Shown: positions 32,984-40,149, counted from the first letter of the stretch. The stretch: DNA of 41,669 bases from an uncultured Bacteroidales bacterium (GCA_937891975.1 CALAUA010000017.1:1-41669), one strand, 5' to 3'. The notes: a model not told the origin generated them from the letters alone. Program-made: numbers and translations.

Positions 32984-34786
32984 CTATTCCCTCACCTTCA
33001 TCACCAATTGCCCATCATCAATCACATACTCTCCCGCATACGCCATGGTCTTTTCCGCAATATGCCGCACCACGCTACCGCAGTCCATACCCGCATCGTA
33101 TGGCCATTGCGGACCATGAATCACGCAAATGCACGTGTACTGAGGATTCTCCTCTGGGAAATATCCTACAAACGACATACGGTGACGACGATTGTTATAG
33201 CCTTTTTCCAAAATTTGTGCCGTACCCGTCTTACCTGCAATAGCCACCAAATCACTCTGCGCTTTGCGTGTACCCCAAGGATTGACTGACGCAGTACCCA
33301 AAGTATCATTCCACACCACATCATGCAGACATTCGCGTATGCCTTTAAGCGTAGATGCACTACACATACTACTCTTTACCACACTACTCTCAAACTCCTC
33401 AATCAGCTTACCATTCTTGCGTATCTCCTTGACCATCAACGGAGCAATCATCTTTCCATCATTGGCAATACCATTATAGAACATCAGCATCTGCAGTGGA
33501 CTCAACTCCACCGAATAGCCATATGCCATCTTCGAGATTGTCACTGTGTCGTTCGGCACATTAATCAACGCTTGTTTCGCACCAGGGATAGTATAGTCCA
33601 CGCTATCACATAATCCCATGTTTTTCAGCTTCTTAACAAACTTCTTCGCACTACCATCATACCCTTCCGTCACAATCTTAGCTAGAGCAATATTGCTACT
33701 CACTGCCAACGCCTGACGAATATCATACACGGTATCTGCTGGGTGCGCGTCGGTATGTTTTGAGCCGTGATATGTCCAACCTTTTTCATATACGCGAATC
33801 GTATCTTCCATATCCACTTTACCATCATCCAACGCCGCCATCAGCGAAATAGTCTTAAAAGTTGAACCTGGCTCCATACGTATAACGGCGTGATTAGCAA
33901 CCTCATAGTATTGTTCATCCTCTCCGCGATCCAAGTTACTCATCGCTTTGATCTCACCCGTTTGTACATCCATCAATATCACACAACCCCAATCCGCCTT
34001 GGTGTGTTCTAGTCGTTTGCGCAGTGCCGTTTCGCAAATATCCATCAGGTTGGCATCAAAAGTGGTGTGCACATCACAACCATTCTCCGCCTCACGAATA
34101 GGCACATTCTGCCAACCGCCTGCAATCTTCTGCCTCACACTCATACCATCTTCGCCTCGCAGATACGAGTCATATCGCATCTCCAAGCCCGACTTGGCTT
34201 CTCCACTGGTAGCATAGATATTGCCTATCGTTCTGCTGCCCAGACTGTTAAAGGGTTTTACGCGCAAGTTCAAGTCTTCTGCATAAAAGCCACTCTTATA
34301 TACTCCACGACGAATCAATGGCAACTCTTTGATTTCTTTCAACTGAGTATAAGATATGCGCTTGCTACTCAGTCGGATATTCCTTTCCTTCCTTGATTTG
34401 CTGCGATAGGCATTCACCATTCGCGCGCGGTATTCTTCTTTCGTTTGGTCGCCCACAATCTTGCTCAATCCCTCTGCAATACTATCCACATGCGACCAAA
34501 ACAGTTCGCCATTATTCATATGCAGTGCCTCCACGCGAGTGTCCATATGAATGCTATATTGAGGCACACTACTTGCCAGTAGTCTTCCCTCACAATCAAA
34601 GATATTGCCTCGTATTGCCCTGATTGTCTTATAATTAGACTCGCGCTGATCCACCAGACTCTCCCACTGCTCACGTTGAGCGGTTTGAATCACAACAATG
34701 CGAATAAACACCACTACAAACAGCAGAGCTATCATCACAAACACGATAGCAAAACGCAAAATAGTATGTTTTAGATTCTCGCTCAT
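32984..34786 (-). CDS. ftsI: Septal transpeptidase FtsI (class B penicillin-binding protein)
   Basis: FtsI cross-links septal peptidoglycan together with FtsW. It has a short cytoplasmic N-terminus, one membrane anchor at about residues 10-34, a dimerisation/pedestal domain (RGNIFDCEGRLLA), and a transpeptidase domain with the three active-site motifs STFK (S308-K311), SSN (363-365) and KTG (519-521). At 600 residues it ends soon after the transpeptidase domain. As far as I know, many Bacteroidales FtsI proteins carry a further PASTA-type domain of 80-100 residues, which is missing here. It overlaps ftsL by four bases, so translation is probably coupled. Confidence 0.95.
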   Translation of the reverse strand: MSENLKHTILRFAIVFVMIALLFVVVFIRIVVIQTAQREQWESLVDQRESNYKTIRAIRGNIFDCEGRLLASSVPQYSIHMDTRVEALHMNNGELFWSHVDSIAEGLSKIVGDQTKEEYRARMVNAYRSKSRKERNIRLSSKRISYTQLKEIKELPLIRRGVYKSGFYAEDLNLRVKPFNSLGSRTIGNIYATSGEAKSGLEMRYDSYLRGEDGMSVRQKIAGGWQNVPIREAENGCDVHTTFDANLMDICETALRKRLEHTKADWGCVILMDVQTGEIKAMSNLDRGEDEQYYEVANHAVIRMEPGSTFKTISLMAALDDGKVDMEDTIRVYEKGWTYHGSKHTDAHPADTVYDIRQALAVSSNIALAKIVTEGYDGSAKKFVKKLKNMGLCDSVDYTIPGAKQALINVPNDTVTISKMAYGYSVELSPLQMLMFYNGIANDGKMIAPLMVKEIRKNGKLIEEFESSVVKSSMCSASTLKGIRECLHDVVWNDTLGTASVNPWGTRKAQSDLVAIAGKTGTAQILEKGYNNRRHRMSFVGYFPEENPQYTCICVIHGPQWPYDAGMDCGSVVRHIAEKTMAYAGEYVIDDGQLVMKVRE

Positions 34787-35094
34787 TGTATTCGAATAGC
34801 AGGTTTATTACTCTCGGTCACTTTGCTGCCTTTCTCTTTCAGCATTTTCGAGATAGACGACTGACGGCTCTTGTTCATCAGTTCCGAGTTTACGGTCAAC
34901 TGGGTCATCTGCACATCTTGCAACTCTTTTTGCAGATCGCTCAACATACGTTGTTGGCGTTGCGATTGATAGCCGCTATAGATATAGAAGAATATCAGTC
35001 CGCTTATCAGTAGGAGCAATTTATATTGTTGCTTAAACCACCCGTGACTTAGCACATTTCCGCTCAATATTTCTTTAATCGATAGTTTTGCCAT
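34783..35094 (-). CDS. FtsL-like cell division protein
   Basis: This 103-residue protein has a short basic cytoplasmic N-terminus, one membrane segment (about residues 25-42, YKLLLLISGLIFFYIYSG) and a heptad-like coiled coil (RQQRMLSDLQKELQDVQ). Its position between rsmH and ftsI is that of ftsL, and the size and layout fit. By family knowledge FtsL forms a complex with FtsB and FtsQ that activates FtsWI. Sequence conservation of FtsL is low, so the call rests mainly on position and topology. The gene overlaps ftsI by four bases. Confidence 0.82.
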   Translation of the reverse strand: MAKLSIKEILSGNVLSHGWFKQQYKLLLLISGLIFFYIYSGYQSQRQQRMLSDLQKELQDVQMTQLTVNSELMNKSRQSSISKMLKEKGSKVTESNKPAIRIQ

Positions 35095-35119
35095 AATTCA
35101 TCATTCTAAATTCATCATT
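35095..35119. repeat. 14-base repeat between rsmH and ftsL
   Basis: ATTCATCATTCTAA is present twice in succession (about 35096-35123), the second copy running into the rsmH stop region. Fourteen is twice the 7-base period common in this window. Confidence 0.6.
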
Positions 35120-36163
35120 CTAAACTATCTTCTCCGCCACTCTCAGTTTTGCACTTCTGGCTCTCGGATTGCGTTCCACTTCTTCTTCGCTAGCGGTCAG
35201 TCCCTTCTCGATTACCTTAAACGGACTCAGTATGTTGCCATAAAAATCCTTCTCTATCTTCCCTTCCAAGTTCCCCGAACGCAGAAAGTTCTTCACCATT
35301 CTATCTTCCAACGAATGATAGGTCAGTATCACTATCCTGCCTCCGGGTTTCAGCAAGTCTTTGGCTGCCAGCAACATCTCTCTCAGTGCCCCCATTTCAT
35401 CATTCACCTCTATACGTAGTGCTTGAAACAATCTCGCCAAATCTTTCTTCGCTCCAGCAGGAATGTCTAACTCCTGCCCATCTTTTCCCCCTTGAAGGGG
35501 GACCGAGGGGGTCTTCCCCATTACCACTTCCACCAACTCCTCCGTCCTTTCTATCGCTTTCTGCCCTCTTGCTTTCACAATCTTCTTCGCAATCTGCCGC
35601 GAGTTTTTCAGCTCACCATATATATATAGTACGCGCGCGAGGTCTTCTTCGCTGTATGTATTCAGAATATCCGCCGCCGTCTTACCTCCCGTCTGATTCA
35701 TTCGCATATCCAATGGAGCAGAGAAACGAAAACTAAAACCTCTTTCTGGACAATCAAAATGGTGGAACGACACTCCCAAGTCTGCCAACAAACCATCTAT
35801 CTGCTTCACGCCGTAGTAGTCCATAAAATTCCGCAGATAACGGAAGTTACTATGCACAAACTGCCAATGTGAGTATCGCGAATCCCGACGCTCGATTTCC
35901 GATTCCCGATTCCCAAAATCCGAACGCACCGCGTTCTCATACGCATCCAAATCTTGATCAAAGGAATACAATTTCCCGACTCGCGACTCCCGACTCCCAA
36001 ATTCGGAGTTCCGACTCGCAAATCGCGAATCAAGTTCCTCCAATATCGCCCTTGAGTGTCCACCGCCACCGAAGGTCACGTCCACATACAATCCATCGGG
36101 TTGAATATTCAACCCTTGGATTGTCTCTCTCAGCATCGCGGGAATGTGATAAATCTCATTCAT
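35120..36163 (-). CDS. rsmH: 16S rRNA m4C1402 methyltransferase RsmH
   Basis: RsmH methylates N4 of C1402 in 16S rRNA. The SAM-binding site DVTFGGGGHSRAIL (residues 28-41), DQDLDAY (69-75), LLADLGVS, ERGFSFRF, LDMRMN, LFQALRIEVN and YHSLEDRMVKNF are all present, so the enzyme should work. Three stretches are absent from the family pattern I know: residues 45-63 and 81-97, each from a 7-base repeat array, and 217-236 (KTPSVPLQGGKDGQ region), from a GC-rich palindrome. At 347 residues it is longer than the usual 300 or so. It is second in the mraZ cluster and precedes ftsL by 25 bases. Confidence 0.95.
   Translation of the reverse strand: MNEIYHIPAMLRETIQGLNIQPDGLYVDVTFGGGGHSRAILEELDSRFASRNSEFGSRESRVGKLYSFDQDLDAYENAVRSDFGNRESEIERRDSRYSHWQFVHSNFRYLRNFMDYYGVKQIDGLLADLGVSFHHFDCPERGFSFRFSAPLDMRMNQTGGKTAADILNTYSEEDLARVLYIYGELKNSRQIAKKIVKARGQKAIERTEELVEVVMGKTPSVPLQGGKDGQELDIPAGAKKDLARLFQALRIEVNDEMGALREMLLAAKDLLKPGGRIVILTYHSLEDRMVKNFLRSGNLEGKIEKDFYGNILSPFKVIEKGLTASEEEVERNPRARSAKLRVAEKIV
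35487..35511. repeat. GC-rich palindrome inside rsmH
   Basis: CCCCC-TTGAA-GGGGG at 35487-35501 is followed by ACCGAGGGGG. It encodes the PSVPLQGG segment of RsmH. Similar C-run/G-run palindromes occur as dispersed repeats in Bacteroidota, to my recollection. Confidence 0.6.
35873..35921. repeat. 7-base tandem repeat inside rsmH, array A
   Basis: Seven abutting 7-mers: GTATCGC, GAATCCC, GACGCTC, GATTTCC, GATTCCC, GATTCCC and AAAATCC. They code for residues 81-97. Confidence 0.8.
35971..36033. repeat. 7-base tandem repeat inside rsmH, array B
   Basis: Nine abutting 7-mers, among them GACTCGC, GACTCCC, GACTCCC, GAGTTCC, GACTCGC and GAATCAA: 63 bases, or 21 codons. They code for residues 44-64, with SR, SE and ES repeated. 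Confidence 0.8.
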
Positions 36164-36303
36164 AGTTGGTTAGGTTTAATGGTTCTTAAAGAATTCTAAA
36201 TTCATAATCTATATTCTTTATTGTTAATTTTTTCCCATCCGAAAGCCTCGTGGGCTTGAGGATAAAGGAAGAAGGGCGGCGACCACAACGAACAAAGTGA
36301 GTT

Positions 36304-36783
36304 CTATGTCGTAAGCTCCTTCTGACGCGGCTGGGATTTCGATTTCATGCGTATTCTGATGCGCTCGGCCAAGTCTTTTTGTGGCATTTGCTTCTCTGCG
36401 AACACGGTTGGGTTCCATATCGCAAAGCGGTCCAGCATACCAACGAATAGGATATCTTGTTGTGCATCAATCATTTCCAAAGTTCTCTTTTGCAGCAGCA
36501 CACGTCCTTGGCTATCCATATCCAACATCTCTGCCTCCGACATAAACTGCATCAATATCATTTGATCTTCTGGGTCCCATTCATCGAGTGCATTACGCAG
36601 TTCGCTCACTTTCGCGTGCCAAACATGTTCGGGATAGAAGACAACACACTCATTATCAGTATCTCTACGCATCACAATTTGCGTAGAACCCATCTCTGCA
36701 AGTATTTTTCTGTAACTTGCAGGAACAAACACGCGACCCTTTCCGTCCAACCGTGCTTCTATGTTTCCAATAAATGTGTTCAT
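36304..36783 (-). CDS. mraZ: Transcriptional regulator MraZ
   Basis: MraZ is the AbrB-like DNA-binding protein at the head of division clusters and in E. coli represses its own operon. It carries two SpoVT/AbrB-type repeats: FIGNIEARLDGKGRVFVPASYRK near the start and MLDMDSQGRVLLQKRTLE in the second half. The C-terminal tail is basic. I start at the ATG at 36781-36783, giving 159 residues and placing F3 as in relatives; an ATG three codons upstream (36792) is the alternative. Matching TGGGG boxes lie over its promoter. The gap to rsmH (140 bases) holds only AT-rich sequence and small palindromes. Confidence 0.93.
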   Translation of the reverse strand: MNTFIGNIEARLDGKGRVFVPASYRKILAEMGSTQIVMRRDTDNECVVFYPEHVWHAKVSELRNALDEWDPEDQMILMQFMSEAEMLDMDSQGRVLLQKRTLEMIDAQQDILFVGMLDRFAIWNPTVFAEKQMPQKDLAERIRIRMKSKSQPRQKELTT

Positions 36784-36839
36784 AATTTTCAATTTTAATT
36801 TCTAACAGCCTTTAGGCGGTCTTTCTCTGAATTCCGCTG

Positions 36840-36880
36840 CAAAGTTACAAAAAATATTTCATATTCCCCACATTTCCCCA
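36840..36880 (-). promoter_or_regulatory. mraZ promoter with TGGGG operator pair
   Basis: Minus-strand TAACTTTG at 36840-36847 is the -7 element. Where the -33 should be, TGGGG occurs twice with a 5-base spacer (36876-36880 and 36866-36870). E. coli MraZ is known to bind TGGGN direct repeats with 5-base spacers, so autorepression is likely here too. Confidence 0.65.
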
Positions 36881-36979
36881 CAAAAAATTTTTCAACAACC
36901 TTTTCAACATATTTTTAAAATAATTATCAACAGTTCAACACCCTAATTATCAACTAGATATAAAACTTATTAAAACTAG

Positions 36980-36994
36980 TGGGGAAAAGTGGGG
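36980..36994. promoter_or_regulatory. Second TGGGG pair, opposite orientation
   Basis: Plus-strand TGGGG at 36980-36984 and 36990-36994 with the same 5-base spacer as the pair over the mraZ promoter, 100 bases farther upstream. Two inverted pairs could support DNA looping by ring-shaped MraZ. Confidence 0.45.
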
Positions 36995-37026
36995 CAAATT
37001 ATTCTTTTTCATGTTTCCTCTTTTAT

Positions 37027-37089
37027 CTATAGGCGCTTTGCGCCGTCTTGTAGCGCAGCGTCCTCCTAATAATTGGTCTTTGACCGTCC
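37027..37089. repeat. Three micro-hairpin units
   Basis: CTATAG with core GCGCTTTGCGC (37027-37047), TTGTAG with core CGCAGCG and TCC (37048-37063), and TTGGTCTTTGACC followed by GTCC (37073-37089). These are variable-core members of the same family. Confidence 0.7.
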
Positions 37090-37117
37090 ACTAACCCGCC
37101 ACTTGCCCCCTATCCAC

Positions 37118-37194
37118 ATAGGAACTTCATCGTGACCTCATCGTGACCTCATAGGAACTTCACCGTATCATTACCGTAAGATCACCGAGAGAAA
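37118..37194. repeat. 11-base tandem repeat upstream of the SufT-like gene
   Basis: Seven abutting 11-mers: ATAGGAACTTC, ATCGTGACCTC, ATCGTGACCTC, ATAGGAACTTC, ACCGTATCATT, ACCGTAAGATC and a weaker ACCGAGAGAAA. Confidence 0.8.
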
Positions 37195-37294
37195 TAGGAC
37201 ACTTCGCCCGATGTTGATTTTATGTTTCTTCATTGCCTACATAAGGATGTTTAGTTATCAGCGATTTCCCGCCGAGTAAATATTCTTCTATTAT

Positions 37295-37366
37295 CCCGAC
37301 TTTTGGTCGGGTAATCCCCTATAGCCCTTCGGGCGTCCACTAAACACTAAACTCTAAACACTAAAC
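37295..37366. repeat. Hairpins and 7-mer string before the SufT-like promoter
   Basis: CCCGAC/GTCGGG hairpin (37295-37311), then CTATAG, core CCCTTCGGG, CGTCC (37319-37338), then ACTAAAC and TCTAAAC 7-mers to about 37366. Confidence 0.75.
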
Positions 37367-37372
37367 CAAAAA

Positions 37373-37404
37373 TTTGCATATATCGCAAATTTTTTGTACC
37401 TTTG
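37373..37404 (+). promoter_or_regulatory. SufT-like gene promoter with inverted repeat
   Basis: TTTG (37373-37376), 20 bases, TACCTTTG (37397-37404). An inverted repeat AAATTTGC (37370-37377) and GCAAATTT (37385-37392) covers the -33 element and spacer and might be a repressor site. Confidence 0.75.
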
Positions 37405-37429
37405 CATGTTATTTGTGAGATTATACCCA

Positions 37430-37744
37430 ATGAACGAATTTTTAGAACTGGAAGAGCAGGTACTACGAATGATTAAGACGGTCTATGACCCCGAGATACC
37501 TGTAAACATATATGAATTAGGTCTTATCTACCGCATCGACCTCCCTGGCGATGGTATCTGCAATATCGATATGACCCTCACCGCACCTAACTGCCCTGCT
37601 GCAGACTTCCTCGTGGAGGATGTCAAGCAGAAAGTCGGTTCAGTAGATGGTATCAACGAAGTAAACGTAAACATTGTCTTCGACCCCGAATGGAACAAAG
37701 ACATGATGTCTGAAGAAGCCAAACTCGAACTCGGCTTCCTCTAA
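37430..37744 (+). CDS. SufT-like MIP18/DUF59 family protein
   Basis: This 104-residue protein is a single DUF59 (MIP18, SufT) domain with VYDPEIPVNIYELGLIY near residues 18-34 and TLTAPNCPAADF in the middle. Members assist maturation of iron-sulfur proteins in the cytoplasm. I start at the ATG at 37430. A longer frame from a TTG at 37394 would begin inside the -7 promoter element, so it can be excluded. No other suf gene is adjacent. The downstream gap to lpxH is a hairpin within 7-mers. Confidence 0.88.
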   Translation: MNEFLELEEQVLRMIKTVYDPEIPVNIYELGLIYRIDLPGDGICNIDMTLTAPNCPAADFLVEDVKQKVGSVDGINEVNVNIVFDPEWNKDMMSEEAKLELGFL

Positions 37745-37802
37745 TCACTAAACTCTAAACACTAAACAGTAGCGGCTCTGCCGCGTTCACTAAACACTAA
37801 AC
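37745..37802. repeat. 7-mer string with embedded micro-hairpin before lpxH
   Basis: CACTAAA, CTCTAAA and CACTAAA lead into a hairpin unit at 37767-37788 (CAGTAG, core CGGCTCTGCCG, CGTTC) and then ACTAAAC twice. The string spans the whole gap and shows most clearly that the hairpin sits in phase within 7-mers. Confidence 0.8.
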
Positions 37803-38594
37803 ATGACATACTTCCTCTCCGACGCACACCTTGGTTCGAGGGCGATTGACAACCCTATCGCTCATCAGCAAACCGTCATCTCCATGCTCAACGAAATGGA
37901 GAAGGATGCCACAGCCATCTACCTGCTCGGAGATATCTTCGACTTCTGGTGCGAGTATTTCTGGCGCGACCGCAGCAAAGAGCAATACCGACCTATCCTC
38001 GACAAACTTAAATCACTCACCAACAAGGGCATACAACTTCACTTCTTCATTGGCAACCACGACATATGGACGTTCGGTTGGCTTGCCAAACAAACAGGCG
38101 CAATCATACACCGCAAGCCCGAAAGCATCACCATCCACGGCAAACGCCTCTTCCTTGCTCATGGCGACGGGCTTGTACCTAGCAACTATCTTGCTCAGTT
38201 ACCTAAGAATATCCAGAAGAAGATTCGCAACTTCATTTTCCTGCGCAAGATTTTCCATAGTCCCTTCTTACAAACGCTTTTCCGTTTGCTCCCCCCTGCT
38301 TGGGGCAACGCTTTCGGCTATAACTGGGCAAAAAACAGCCGTCTGAAGGAGTTGGCTCGCCCTTGTCCTTACAAAGGTGAGGACAAAGAGGAATTAGTAC
38401 TTTTTGCCAAAGAGCAAGAGAAACTAGGCAATCACCACGACTACTATATATTTGGTCACCGCCATATCGAACTCGACCTAATGCTCAGCCGCGATAGTCG
38501 CATCATCATCCTCGGCGACTGCTGGCAGCAGTTCACCTACGCCCAAATGGACAACCAAGGCAACACCACACTACACAACTCTACACCACTCTAA
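37803..38594 (+). CDS. lpxH: UDP-2,3-diacylglucosamine diphosphatase (LpxH-like)
   Basis: This calcineurin-like metallophosphoesterase should cleave UDP-2,3-diacylglucosamine to lipid X in lipid A synthesis. The five metal motifs are visible: SDAHLG (D7, H9), GDIFDF, GNHD, FLAHGDG and FGHRH. The 263-residue length and the helical insert between motifs (about residues 135-180) fit the LpxH/LpxG type of Bacteroidota; a related phosphoesterase of other substrate cannot be excluded. mazG follows after 18 bases of CTACAC-like repeats. Confidence 0.8.
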   Translation: MTYFLSDAHLGSRAIDNPIAHQQTVISMLNEMEKDATAIYLLGDIFDFWCEYFWRDRSKEQYRPILDKLKSLTNKGIQLHFFIGNHDIWTFGWLAKQTGAIIHRKPESITIHGKRLFLAHGDGLVPSNYLAQLPKNIQKKIRNFIFLRKIFHSPFLQTLFRLLPPAWGNAFGYNWAKNSRLKELARPCPYKGEDKEELVLFAKEQEKLGNHHDYYIFGHRHIELDLMLSRDSRIIILGDCWQQFTYAQMDNQGNTTLHNSTPL

Positions 38595-38612
38595 ACAATT
38601 CTACACAACACT

Positions 38613-39401
38613 ATGCACACTCGACAACAACAACTTGCAGCTTTCGACCGACTACTTACGGTCATGGACGAACTCCGAGAAAAATGCCCTTGGGACAGAA
38701 AGCAAACCTTCGAATCCCTCCGTCAGAACACTATTGAGGAAACCTATGAATTGGCAACTGCCCTGCTCCAAAACGACATGAACGAGATATCCAAAGAGCT
38801 GGGCGACGTACTACTCCACGTAGTCTTCTATGCCAAGATCGGTAGCGAACAAGGTGCTTTTGATATCGCCGATGTCTGCAACAAGATTGCCGACAAACTT
38901 ATCTTCCGCCACCCACATGTGTATGGCGAATATGCAGCCAACAACGCAAAGGAAGTTTGCGAGATGTGGGAGCAAGTCAAACTCAAAGAGAAAGGTGGCA
39001 ACAAAACCGTGCTCGCAGGCATACCAGAGGCCCTTCCTGCCCTAGTCAAAGCATATCGCATACAAGACAAAGTAGCTAACGTAGGCTTCGATTGGGAGAA
39101 ACGCGAAGATGTATGGGCAAAAGTGAAGGAAGAAATTACCGAGTTTGAGGCAGAAGTGGAGAATATGGACGAACAGAAGGCCACCGAAGAGATGGGAGAC
39201 CTCTTCTTTGCCCTCGTCAATGCGGCTCGTTTATACAACGTTCGCCCAGACAACGCGCTCGAGAAAACCAACGCTAAGTTTATCAAACGCTTCAACTATA
39301 TTGAGCAACAGGCAAAAGAAAAGGGTCTATCCCTCAAAGAGATGACCCTAGATGAGATGGAAGCACTCTGGCAAGAAGCAAAAGCTTCTGAGAGAGGCTA
39401 A
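38613..39401 (+). CDS. mazG: Nucleoside triphosphate pyrophosphohydrolase MazG
   Basis: MazG converts nucleoside triphosphates to monophosphates and limits damaged or signalling nucleotides. Both tandem MazG domains are present: the first has CPWDRKQTFESL followed by EETYELATAL and ELGDVLLH, the second (from about residue 150) has GFDWEKREDVWAKVKEE and EEMGDLFFALVN. The metal-binding EExxE and ExxD pattern can be seen in both. The 262-residue length is standard. It converges with the lipoprotein gene, with 16 bases between. Confidence 0.94.
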   Translation: MHTRQQQLAAFDRLLTVMDELREKCPWDRKQTFESLRQNTIEETYELATALLQNDMNEISKELGDVLLHVVFYAKIGSEQGAFDIADVCNKIADKLIFRHPHVYGEYAANNAKEVCEMWEQVKLKEKGGNKTVLAGIPEALPALVKAYRIQDKVANVGFDWEKREDVWAKVKEEITEFEAEVENMDEQKATEEMGDLFFALVNAARLYNVRPDNALEKTNAKFIKRFNYIEQQAKEKGLSLKEMTLDEMEALWQEAKASERG

Positions 39402-39417
39402 TCCTGCAAGTCGATAA

Positions 39418-39975
39418 TTACTCAACAATAGTACTATCCGCAACTACACGCTCTTTAGCTGGAATATAGAGCGATACAGATGAAATAGGGAACTCAGAAT
39501 CACTTTCTACCGTCAGTTTGAGATTCAAACCGCCTTGCACTTTAGGAGTAAAGTAAATAGGGAATGACACGCGGTTGTAACCAGACTCGAAGTACAACTT
39601 ACCGTCTTCTATATTAGATGTATCTCTTAATGCCTTAGTGATATCATCAGTAAGAGGATACCAAAGATTCATAAAATCCTTCTCCCACTTCAATTCAACC
39701 GTAAGTAAATTGCTATTATACGTATAAAAAGTTGTTGCAAATACCACTGTATCACCAATAAAAACAGTATCTAAATCATAGGTATCATCATCCGCATCAT
39801 AGGATATACCCAATGTATCTTGAGCCCCAACCAGAGAATCACCCTCAAACACTGGGTTTACAAAGAAAGAAGATGAGGAGATCGCAGGATTATATTGTGG
39901 CTCATCATATCCCAAGCAACCTACCATAATAGTAGATATTACCACCAAAACAGTAAAAATAAACGACTTACGCAT
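39418..39975 (-). CDS. Hypothetical lipoprotein
   Basis: I do not recognise this 185-residue protein. It begins with a lipoprotein signal peptide (MRKSFIFTVLVVISTIMVGC, lipobox VGC at residues 18-20) and continues with mostly beta-strand-like, acidic sequence rich in Asp, Ser and Thr, consistent with a small beta-sandwich. Repeated patterns such as DTVFIGDTVVF may be strand-turn-strand units. It should be anchored in the outer membrane or on the surface. It lies alone on this strand between mazG and tRNA-Leu and follows the tRNA terminator, so it needs its own promoter. I could not identify a good one in 39976-40008. Confidence 0.75.
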   Translation of the reverse strand: MRKSFIFTVLVVISTIMVGCLGYDEPQYNPAISSSSFFVNPVFEGDSLVGAQDTLGISYDADDDTYDLDTVFIGDTVVFATTFYTYNSNLLTVELKWEKDFMNLWYPLTDDITKALRDTSNIEDGKLYFESGYNRVSFPIYFTPKVQGGLNLKLTVESDSEFPISSVSLYIPAKERVVADSTIVE

Positions 39976-40008
39976 AAATAATTAATACTTTATAGTTAAC
40001 TTTTAATA

Positions 40009-40034
40009 CAAAAAATCGGGTCTTTCAACCCGAT
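40009..40034 (-). terminator. Terminator of tRNA-Leu
   Basis: On the minus strand ATCGGGT (40028-40034) and ACCCGAT (40015-40021) pair around a 6-base loop and are followed by six T's. It ends immediately after the tRNA 3' end. Confidence 0.85.
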
Positions 40035-40035
40035 G

Positions 40036-40117
40036 TGCGGCATAAAGGACTCGAACCTTCACTCCTCTCGAAACTAGATCCTAAGTCTAGCGCGTCTACC
40101 AATTCCGCCAATGCCGC
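40036..40117 (-). tRNA. tRNA-Leu (anticodon UAG)
   Basis: The minus strand folds as a class II tRNA of 82 bases with a variable arm. The acceptor arm is 40111-40117 with 40037-40043 (GCGGCAT/ATGCCGC), the discriminator is A, and the anticodon stem CTAGA/TCTAG has loop CTTAGGA carrying UAG. No CCA is encoded. It reads CUN leucine codons. Promoter upstream and terminator downstream are both visible, so it is a single-gene unit. Confidence 0.95.
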
Positions 40118-40149
40118 AGAAATCGGAGGATTAATTTCCAATTCGGGGA

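Larger units (their letters stand above)
36784..37429. other. Long intergenic region between mraZ and the SufT-like gene
   Basis: About 645 bases of divergent upstream DNA without a gene. In order it holds the mraZ promoter with operator boxes (36840-36880), an AT-rich stretch with several TTNTCAACA words (about 36888-36955), a second TGGGG pair (36980-36994), micro-hairpins (37027-37089), an 11-base array (37118-37194), hairpins with 7-mers (37295-37366), and the sufT promoter (37373-37404). I see nothing definite in 37195-37290. Confidence 0.8.

Noticed and set aside
36888..36955. Cluster of TTATCAACA-like words resembling DnaA boxes
   Set aside because: All differ from TTATCCACA, the stretch is simply AT-rich, and no dnaA, dnaN or skew signal supports an origin.
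37394..37429. TTG start of the SufT-like gene
   Set aside because: It lies at the -7 promoter element, upstream of the predicted transcription start.
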